From: Eggerthella sp. CAG:368
Lineage (GTDB): Bacteria; Actinomycetota; Coriobacteriia; Coriobacteriales; Eggerthellaceae
Direction of reading: 5' to 3'
DNA length: 21,187 bases
Assembly (NCBI GenBank): GCA_000434775.1
Contig: FR895488.1
Coordinates: 47,780-68,966 of the forward strand
The notes under the pieces were generated by a model that made no database searches, was not told where the DNA came from, and was given only the letters and a program-made list of their open reading frames with translations. Positions 15,602 to 21,187 of the stretch are shown here, in pieces (position 1 is the first letter of the stretch; each line of letters starts with the position of its first letter). The position numbers and the translations under genes are program-made.

Positions 15602-16507
15602 ATGGAAGCTATTACTTTGTATGATACGGGTGCCGCCGTAGAAGATATTCAGCGAAAGCTTGTTTCTTTAGGATATCTTTTTGATGATGATATTACGGGC
15701 ACGTATGATGAACGTACTGCATCTGCAGTGCGTTCATTTGCAAGTGCTTCGGGGCTTTCGGAAACTTCAGAAGTGGATGAGCAAGTTTGGGTTCGTCTTG
15801 TTGATGCCACCTATGAACTCGGTGACCGTGTGTTATATCTTCGTGTTCCTTATTTTCACGGGCACGATGTCGCTCTTTTGCAGAAGGCTCTTTCGGCTCT
15901 TGGCTTTTCCTGTGGTGAATGTGATGGCATTTTTGGAGTTCACACAGAAGATGCGCTTCGCAAATTCCAACTCAATATGGGTCTTCCTTCAGATGGCATC
16001 GCGGGGGCGTTTACGTTTCGCGAAATAACTAATCTTCAACATTCTTGGAAAGATAAAGATTCGTTTAGTCCTATTCCTCATTTGGGTTTTGCGCGTGCTT
16101 CAGAAGTGCTCGAGAAGAACTTACTGTGTCTTTTTGGAACATCTCAGTTTACGCGTTCGGTTGCTGCTCGTATGTCTAATCTTGCTATGGCAACCAATCC
16201 TACCTCACAGGTTACAAGTGCTGATTCTTTATTGGTTTCTCCTGATGAAGCAATGATGTTTGTTCAAATTCTTTCGGCGGATGAAACTCCGATTGATCAG
16301 ATTCCTGTTGTTGAATTTGAACCAGAAAACTCACTCTCGCTTCGTCTTTCGCAAGCGCTACGTGTTGCTCAACGCTCGTCGGAGCGTGTCGCTATTCGTA
16401 TTCCTAGTGATACATGGGAAGATGCTGGTGAGGCTCGTTCGGCTCAGCATTATGCGATTGTTTTGCTTGATGCTCTTTGTACTGCGCTCGTGTCTCTCTC
16501 TGAATAG
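15602..16507 (+). CDS. CwlM-like protein with two peptidoglycan-binding domains and no recognisable amidase centre
   Basis: 301 aa without signal peptide or membrane segment, so probably cytoplasmic. Two PG_binding_1-type repeats: about 5-68 (VEDIQRKLVSLGYL...AVRSFASASGL) and about 86-145 (HDVALLQKALSALGF...DGIFG..TEDALRKFQLNMGLPSDGIAG). The join (ATYELGDRVLYLRVPYFHGHDV) resembles mycobacterial CwlM (Rv3915), a cytoplasmic protein that controls peptidoglycan precursor synthesis through MurA. In CwlM an amidase_3 domain follows; here the last 140 residues lack DPGHGG and the other zinc ligands, though segments around SVAARMSNLA, EAMMFVQILSAD and LSLRLSQALRVA could be its remnants. The start follows gagga (15595-15599), 7 nt after the upstream stop, so translation is coupled to the prenyl synthase. 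Domain calls are firm; CwlM relationship is by eye. Confidence 0.72.
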   Translation: MEAITLYDTGAAVEDIQRKLVSLGYLFDDDITGTYDERTASAVRSFASASGLSETSEVDEQVWVRLVDATYELGDRVLYLRVPYFHGHDVALLQKALSALGFSCGECDGIFGVHTEDALRKFQLNMGLPSDGIAGAFTFREITNLQHSWKDKDSFSPIPHLGFARASEVLEKNLLCLFGTSQFTRSVAARMSNLAMATNPTSQVTSADSLLVSPDEAMMFVQILSADETPIDQIPVVEFEPENSLSLRLSQALRVAQRSSERVAIRIPSDTWEDAGEARSAQHYAIVLLDALCTALVSLSE

Positions 16508-16541
16508 TTTTATGCTTTCATATTTGTATAAGGCGTTCAGT

Positions 16542-16573
16542 TTTACGATTGATTTGCGTCGTTGTTATATACT
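16542..16573 (+). promoter_or_regulatory. Candidate glmU promoter region
   Basis: TTTACG (16542-16547) lies 17 nt before TTATAT (16565-16570), which overlaps TATACT (16568-16573, five of six -10 positions, but with poorer spacing). A TG at 16563-16564 would make an extended -10 with TATATA (16566-16571). One of these overlapping elements probably drives glmU, since 95 nt separate it from the upstream gene. Confidence 0.4.
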
Positions 16574-16602
16574 GTCTTGCGGGTATTAAACGAAAGGCAT
16601 AT

Positions 16603-17967
16603 ATGAAACATTCAGCTCTTATTCTTGCCGCCGGTGCAGGAACTCGCATGAAGTCCTTAAAACCAAAAGTTGCTCACGAGATAATGAATAAGCCGCTTGT
16701 TCGTTGGGTTATTGATGCAGCTCATGGGGCAGGTGTTAATCAGATCGTTAGTGTTATCGGGCATGGTCGTGAAGCGGTTGAACCCTTGGTTGCTGATACG
16801 GTTTCGGTTATCCAGGAAGAGCAGCTCGGAACTGCGCATGCGGTTCAGGTTGCCGAACCTGCCTTTAAAGATAAAACGGGATCTCTTGTTGTTCTTACGG
16901 GTGATTCGCCTTTAGTTACTTCTGAAACTATCGAAAAACTCTTTTCCGTCCGAGAAAAAGAAAATGCTGCGGTTGTTGTGCTGACAATGGATGTTGAAGA
17001 CCCCTTTGGTTATGGTCGTATCGTCCGTGATTCTGATGGTCAAATTTGCAGTATTGTTGAACAGAAAGATTGTTCAGAAGCCCAAATGGTAATTAAGGAA
17101 TGCAATTCGGGTTTCTATTGTTTTGATACGGCATTTCTTTTTGAAGCATTGCATGAGGTTTCCTCTGATAATGCTCAGAACGAGTTTTATCTTACCGATG
17201 TTGTATCGATTGCTCGTTCTAAAGGGAAGAAAGTTCTTGCCTTGAAGGCTGTAGACCCAAGGGAATGCTTGGGAGTTAATTCTCGTGTTCAGCTTGCAGA
17301 GGCCACTCAGATTCTCCAGGAAAGAATTAATACCTTCCACATGAATAATGGCGTTACCATCATGGATCCTCGAACTACTTGGATTGGTCCTGATGTAACC
17401 ATCGAACAAGATGTTGAGCTTTTGCCCATGACGTTCTTGTTTGGTAAAACCTCGATTGGTAAGGGAACGGTTGTTGGCCCTAACTCTCGTTTGACCGATA
17501 CTATAGTTGGGTCGAATTGTGCTATTGAGGAAACCATTGCTCTTGAAACGGTTATCGACAATGAAGTAACAACGGGCCCCCGTGCTTATTTGAGGCCACT
17601 TACGCATTTATGTGATGGTTCTAAGGTGGGGACGCACGTTGAAATAAAAAAATCAACGATTGGCGTGGGTTCAAAGGTTCCGCATCTTTCCTATATTGGT
17701 GATGCCACCCTTGGAAAAGACATTAATATTGGTGCTGGAACTATTACTTGTAACTACGACGGCGAGAAAAAATGGCCAACTGTCATTGAAGATGATGTTT
17801 TTGTTGGAAGTGATGTAATGCTCGTTGCGCCGGTAACTATTGGCGAAGGTGCTTTGATTGGCGCCGGTTCGGTAATAACTAAAGATGTTTCTGCGTATGC
17901 ATTAGGTTTAGGCCGCGCTCGACAAACGGAAATCCCTCATTGGAACGAAAAAAATAAGGAAGAGTAG
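16603..17967 (+). CDS. glmU: Bifunctional N-acetylglucosamine-1-phosphate uridyltransferase/glucosamine-1-phosphate acetyltransferase
   Basis: Two-domain enzyme, 454 aa, that acetylates glucosamine-1-phosphate and then adds UMP to give UDP-GlcNAc for peptidoglycan. N-terminal Rossmann-like domain: LILAAGAGTRMKSLKPK (6-22), EQLGTAHAVQ, VLTGDSPLV with metal-binding D101, GYGRIVRD, NSGFYCF, NEFYLTDVV, GVNSRVQLAEA. C-terminal left-handed beta-helix: hexapeptide repeats from about 255, catalytic H361 in PHLSYIGDA, NIGAGTITCNYDGEKKWPT, and GAGSVITKDV. The ATG at 16603 is chosen over an in-frame ATG at 16549 because the family begins right before SALILAAG and aaagg (16593-16597) precedes it; the 16549 ATG would lie within the candidate promoter. 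It works downstream of GlmM, also in this window. A 6-bp hairpin follows the stop. Confidence 0.97.
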   Translation: MKHSALILAAGAGTRMKSLKPKVAHEIMNKPLVRWVIDAAHGAGVNQIVSVIGHGREAVEPLVADTVSVIQEEQLGTAHAVQVAEPAFKDKTGSLVVLTGDSPLVTSETIEKLFSVREKENAAVVVLTMDVEDPFGYGRIVRDSDGQICSIVEQKDCSEAQMVIKECNSGFYCFDTAFLFEALHEVSSDNAQNEFYLTDVVSIARSKGKKVLALKAVDPRECLGVNSRVQLAEATQILQERINTFHMNNGVTIMDPRTTWIGPDVTIEQDVELLPMTFLFGKTSIGKGTVVGPNSRLTDTIVGSNCAIEETIALETVIDNEVTTGPRAYLRPLTHLCDGSKVGTHVEIKKSTIGVGSKVPHLSYIGDATLGKDINIGAGTITCNYDGEKKWPTVIEDDVFVGSDVMLVAPVTIGEGALIGAGSVITKDVSAYALGLGRARQTEIPHWNEKNKEE

Positions 17968-17969
17968 AA

Positions 17970-17986
17970 AATACCGCTTAGGTATT
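17970..17986 (+). repeat. Short inverted repeat after glmU
   Basis: AATACC (17970-17975) and GGTATT (17981-17986) form a perfect 6-bp stem with a 5-nt loop, 2 nt after the glmU stop. It has no T run behind it, so it is not a standard terminator. It may be an mRNA end-protecting hairpin or an operator upstream of prs. A -10-like TAAGAT lies at 18001-18006. Confidence 0.35.
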
Positions 17987-18057
17987 GTATGGGAACGTAT
18001 TAAGATATCCAACGTGTGAAGTAACTGTTCTATTGAACGAGAGTAAAAGGAATCACC

Positions 18058-19029
18058 ATGAGCAATATGACAAAAACCTTGGCAATCTTTTCTGGCTCAA
18101 CGTGTCCAGAACTTGCTGAAGAGATCGCTTCTTCCCTTGGAACTACCCTAGGGAATGTAAAGTTGGAAAAGTTTTCTAACGGTGAAATTTACGCTCGTTA
18201 TCTTGAAAGTGTTCGAGGCGCGGATGTTTTCATTGTTCAGTCAACTTCTACGCCAAATGTCAACGAAGCAATTATGGAGCTTCTCATTATGGCCGATGCC
18301 GCTAAACGTGCTTCGGCTCGTACTGTTAATGCGGTTGTTCCTTGCTATGGTTATGCTCGTCAGGACAGAAAAGCTGCCGCTCGTGAGCCTATTACCGCAA
18401 AGTTGGTAGCAAATCTCATGACGGTTTCAGGCATCAATCGTGTTATTACGGTTGATCTTCACCAAGGTCAGATTCAGGGTTTCTTTGATACTCCCGTAGA
18501 TCACTTAACTGCTTTACCTATCTTTGCGGATTACTTCAAGAAGAAGGGTCTTACGTCAGAAAATCTTTGTGTCGTCAGCCCTGATGTTGGTCGTGCGAAA
18601 GCTGCTAAGAAGCTTTCCGATATGCTTGAGTCGGATTTGGCGATTATGCATAAGGGCCGTCCGGGTCATAATAAGGCTGAAATCACAGCGCTTATCGGAG
18701 ATGTTGCGGGTAAAACCTGTATCGTTAACGACGATATGATCGACACTGCGGGAACGCTTTGTGCCGCCGTTGCAACGCTTAAGGAAAAAGGTGCCGATAA
18801 GGTATATGTTTGTGCTTCTCATCCTGTGTTCTCTGGTCCAGCATATGAACGCATCGCGGAATCTCAGATTGATGAAGTGGTAGTTTGCAATACCATTCGT
18901 ATTCCTGAAGGGCGTCGTACGGGCAAAATCAGGGTTATTTCCGTCGCTCCACTTTTGGCTCGTGCTATCAGGAACGTGTATACCAACGAATCTGTTGCCT
19001 CTTTGTTCGATCCAGAGTTTGCTCTGTAG
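18058..19029 (+). CDS. prs: Ribose-phosphate pyrophosphokinase (PRPP synthetase)
   Basis: Makes 5-phosphoribosyl-1-pyrophosphate from ribose-5-phosphate and ATP, for purine, pyrimidine, NAD, tryptophan and histidine synthesis. 323 aa, class I length. Motifs: FSGSTCPELAEEIA, FSNGEIYARYLESVRG, the ATP-binding YGYARQDRKAAAREPITAKL, VDLHQGQIQGFFDTPVDHL, the flexible catalytic loop HKGRPGHNKAE (K199, R201; the residue between them is Gly where Arg is common), and the PRPP-binding loop NDDMIDTAGTL (D225, D226, D229). The start at 18058 has aaagg (18046-18050) 7 nt upstream; a second ATG three codons later is less well placed. The gene ends 12 nt before pth. The common actinobacterial and bacterial arrangement places glmU directly before prs, as here. 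Confidence 0.96.
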   Translation: MSNMTKTLAIFSGSTCPELAEEIASSLGTTLGNVKLEKFSNGEIYARYLESVRGADVFIVQSTSTPNVNEAIMELLIMADAAKRASARTVNAVVPCYGYARQDRKAAAREPITAKLVANLMTVSGINRVITVDLHQGQIQGFFDTPVDHLTALPIFADYFKKKGLTSENLCVVSPDVGRAKAAKKLSDMLESDLAIMHKGRPGHNKAEITALIGDVAGKTCIVNDDMIDTAGTLCAAVATLKEKGADKVYVCASHPVFSGPAYERIAESQIDEVVVCNTIRIPEGRRTGKIRVISVAPLLARAIRNVYTNESVASLFDPEFAL

Positions 19030-19041
19030 GATTTCATTACG

Positions 19042-19614
19042 ATGTTCGCAATTATTGGCTTAGGTAATCCAGGGGAAGAGTACGCTCATACACGTCATAA
19101 TGCTGGTTTTGAAACGGTTGATTTGCTCGCCGAGGAACTAGGTGTCACGTACTGGAAAACAACCTGTGGTGCTCTTGTGGGCTCGGGTAAAATCACCCTT
19201 AACGGTGTGCGCGTGGAGGTTTTGCTTGTAAAACCTCAAAGCTTTATGAATCTTTCAGGGGGTCCCGTTTCTCGTCTCTGTAAAGAATATGGCCTTGGTG
19301 TTGATGATCTGATTGTCGTACATGACGAACTCGACATTCCCTCAACGTCCATACGTGTGAAAAAGGGCGGTGGGCACGCGGGTCATAATGGTCTTCGTTC
19401 AATTATCGACAAAATTGGTTCTCGCGATTTTTATCGCGTTCGAGTTGGTGTTGGTCGACCTCCAGGAAAGATGAAAGTGCCTGACTATGTTTTGTCGGTA
19501 CCACGCAAAGAAGCAAAAGATGACTTTGATGCTGTTTGCTATAAGGCATCTAAAGCTGTTTTGTCCTTGATGGAAGTTGGCTTGGAGAAAACACAAGCGA
19601 AATTCAACGCTTAG
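19042..19614 (+). CDS. pth: Peptidyl-tRNA hydrolase
   Basis: Releases tRNA from peptidyl-tRNA that has dropped off the ribosome. 190 aa, usual length. Active-site residues are all present: N9 in GLGNPGEEY, catalytic H19 in TRHNAGF, N70 in KPQSFMNLSG, D95 in VVHDELD and N116 in GHNGLRS. RDFYRVRVGVGRPP and the DYVLS segment complete the signature. The start is 12 nt after the prs stop; agga (19028-19031) overlaps that stop and serves as Shine-Dalgarno, so the gene is expressed with prs. glmU-prs-pth is a widely seen neighbourhood. A small dyad (AAGCG/CGCTT, 19595-19612) overlaps the stop but has no T run. Confidence 0.96.
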   Translation: MFAIIGLGNPGEEYAHTRHNAGFETVDLLAEELGVTYWKTTCGALVGSGKITLNGVRVEVLLVKPQSFMNLSGGPVSRLCKEYGLGVDDLIVVHDELDIPSTSIRVKKGGGHAGHNGLRSIIDKIGSRDFYRVRVGVGRPPGKMKVPDYVLSVPRKEAKDDFDAVCYKASKAVLSLMEVGLEKTQAKFNA

Positions 19615-19691
19615 CTCTCATTTGTTTGCCTCTGCTCTTTTTTCTTGGGGTTTGTGAGACAATACTTAAGGAAAAAGAGATTGGTAGACAC

Positions 19692-21187
19692 ATGTCAGCG
19701 CGTATTAATATTCTTTCTGCGGACGAGACCGCGATAAAAACCATAGAAGATCATTTTCAACTACCGCGGTTCATCGCGACTGTTCTGGTTGCTCGTGGTG
19801 TCGACACGATTGAAAAAGCAACATCATTTCTCAATGCCAGTATCGATAAGGATTGGCACAATCCTTATGAAATCGAAGGAATGGAAGCAGTTGTTTCTCA
19901 GCTTGAACAGGCGGTAAAAGATCATAAAAGAATTCTCGTTTTCGGTGACTTTGACCTTGATGGAATATCGGCAACAACTATCATGGCACGTGGTTTGCGT
20001 GAGGTTGGCGGAGATGTTGTTCCTTTTATTCCCTTGCGATTCGAAGAAGGTTATGGTCTTACGGAAGCCGCAATTGCTCGCGCTCTGACGTATGAACCTG
20101 ATGTGGTTATCACGGTTGATAATGGTATATCAGCAAAGGAAGAGGCTCACTTTTTAACTGATGCGGGCGTCAGCTTGATTGTCACTGACCACCATGAGCC
20201 TTCGGGCCTTGTTCCTCAAAACGTTGCCTTAGTTGATCCTAAATGTTCAGATTCTCCTAGTTCTATTTTGGCGGGTGCGGGTGTTTCCTTAAAAGTGATT
20301 CAGGCACTTTGCTCTCGTTTTGGGATGCCTCATTTTTGGCGGGAATTGATAGACTTTGCAACCCTTGGAACCGTGGCAGACCTTATGCCAATGGTGGGAG
20401 AGAATCGCGCCCTGGTTTCTGAGGGAATCAAAATAATCAACGACAACCCAAGAGCGTGTCTTGCTGCTTTGCTTAACGAATCGGGTTTTGGTGATACAGC
20501 TCTAAGCTCGAGCAATTTAAGTTTCACTATTGTTCCGCGGCTTAACGCTGCTGGACGAATGGGAAATGCACAGTTAGCTCTTGATTTACTCATGTGTGAT
20601 GATTTTCTTGAGGCAAGCACGCTTGCACGAGAACTCGAGGCAACCAACACCATGCGACGTTCAATTGAGTCTGAACTCACGGATCTTGCTCTTAAAAAGG
20701 CAGAGGAAACCTACAACAACGAACGTGTCTTGATTGTTTCAGGTGAAGGTTGGCATGAGGGCGTTAAAGGCATTGTTGCTTCGCGTCTTGCTTCTCGTTA
20801 CGGTGTTCCCTCTATTCTATTTACTATCGATGGTGGGGAAGCGCGCGGTTCAGGTCGCAGTGTAGGAGAGATTAATCTCTTTAAAGCGGTAGAATCCTGC
20901 CAAGATTTACTTACGCGTTTTGGTGGTCATGAAGCAGCGGTTGGGGTAACCCTTCCCGTAAATAACTTACCGGCCTTTTTTGAGCGTCTTTGTGGATATA
21001 TGGATAAGCTTCCGAGTGAAGAATTTTCTCCCCGCATCACTGTTGATGCAGGTGTTAATTTGTCTGAGCTTACCAAGGAAAATGTTGAAAAAATTGAGCT
21101 GCTTGCTCCGTTTGGACAAGAAAATAAAATTCCACGTTTTTTGGCTCATTCTGTTACGCTTGCCTACAGCAGAGCGGTAGGAGCCGA
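19692..21187 (+). CDS. recJ: Single-stranded-DNA-specific exonuclease RecJ (3' end cut by window)
   Basis: 5'-to-3' single-strand exonuclease of the DHH family, used in recombination and mismatch repair. The frame is open from the ATG at 19692 to the window end: 498 codons and two bases, with the C-terminus missing. Motif I FGDFDLDGISATT has D86, D88 and D90. Then VITVDNGIS, the DHH motif VTDHHEP (D166, H167, H168), TLGTVADLMPM, PRLNAAGRMG, and the DHHA1-type region WHEGVKGIVASRLASRYG with GSGRSV and FGGHEAAVG. The start has only a weak Shine-Dalgarno (aagaga, 19675-19680, 11 nt away); an aagga lies further up at 19668. The 77 nt before it carry no clear promoter, only AATACT at 19661. The identification is secure. 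Confidence 0.94.
   Translation, partial: MSARINILSADETAIKTIEDHFQLPRFIATVLVARGVDTIEKATSFLNASIDKDWHNPYEIEGMEAVVSQLEQAVKDHKRILVFGDFDLDGISATTIMARGLREVGGDVVPFIPLRFEEGYGLTEAAIARALTYEPDVVITVDNGISAKEEAHFLTDAGVSLIVTDHHEPSGLVPQNVALVDPKCSDSPSSILAGAGVSLKVIQALCSRFGMPHFWRELIDFATLGTVADLMPMVGENRALVSEGIKIINDNPRACLAALLNESGFGDTALSSSNLSFTIVPRLNAAGRMGNAQLALDLLMCDDFLEASTLARELEATNTMRRSIESELTDLALKKAEETYNNERVLIVSGEGWHEGVKGIVASRLASRYGVPSILFTIDGGEARGSGRSVGEINLFKAVESCQDLLTRFGGHEAAVGVTLPVNNLPAFFERLCGYMDKLPSEEFSPRITVDAGVNLSELTKENVEKIELLAPFGQENKIPRFLAHSVTLAYSRAVGA

Noticed and set aside
16549..16602. Upstream in-frame ATG as the glmU start
   Set aside because: It would add 18 hydrophobic residues not seen in the family, lies within the candidate promoter, and lacks a Shine-Dalgarno; the ATG at 16603 has one.
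19595..19612. AAGCG/CGCTT dyad at the end of pth as a terminator
   Set aside because: Only 5 bp, an 8-nt loop and no T run directly after it.

Overview
The window is a dense block of housekeeping genes, all on the + strand, from a low-to-mid GC actinobacterium. RpoB and RpoC are actinobacterial in character (for example the RpoC stretch leading into NADFDGDQMAVH and the LSGRHGNKGV region of RpoB). The moderate GC, the GTV-type Ppx nucleotide motif and a cytoplasmic CwlM-like protein suggest class Coriobacteriia, perhaps the Atopobium/Lancefieldella/Olsenella group. That placement is inference from memory, not a search. I see no mobile element, CRISPR array, integrase or minus-strand gene.

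Layout. 1-7875: rpoB (5' end cut by the window) and rpoC abut with no gap and end at a strong terminator (7921-7947). 7961-9803: an MtaD/SsnA-family amidohydrolase, then a stand-alone hisE. 9879-12112: glmM and a YebC-family gene, closed by a second terminator (12141-12170). 12308-14279: a DivIC/FtsB-type septum protein with a very long Ser/Arg-rich cytoplasmic N-terminus, then a Ppx/GppA phosphatase 4 nt later. 14309-14393: tRNA-Leu(TAA). 14479-17967: a polyprenyl diphosphate synthase, a CwlM-like protein with two peptidoglycan-binding domains and no recognisable amidase centre, and glmU. 18058-21187: prs, pth and the 5' part of recJ, which runs off the window. No gene-free stretch exceeds 300 bases.

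How the genes fit together. GlmM makes glucosamine-1-phosphate and GlmU converts it to UDP-GlcNAc, the first committed peptidoglycan precursor. Polyprenyl diphosphate chemistry feeds lipid carriers or quinones. The CwlM-like protein and the DivIC-like protein point to control of wall synthesis and division. Prs supplies PRPP, which is upstream of the histidine pathway step carried out by HisE. Pth, YebC and tRNA-Leu belong to translation, and RecJ to DNA repair.

Most notable observations: (1) RpoC carries, beyond its normal C-terminus, a domain that aligns without gaps to the DNA-binding C-terminal domain of the RNA polymerase alpha subunit and keeps the equivalents of R265, N268, G296 and K298; (2) the CwlM-like protein appears to be a degenerate, probably non-catalytic relative of an amidase, placed between lipid-carrier and UDP-GlcNAc genes; (3) the septum protein has a roughly 210-residue Ser/Arg-rich N-terminal region.
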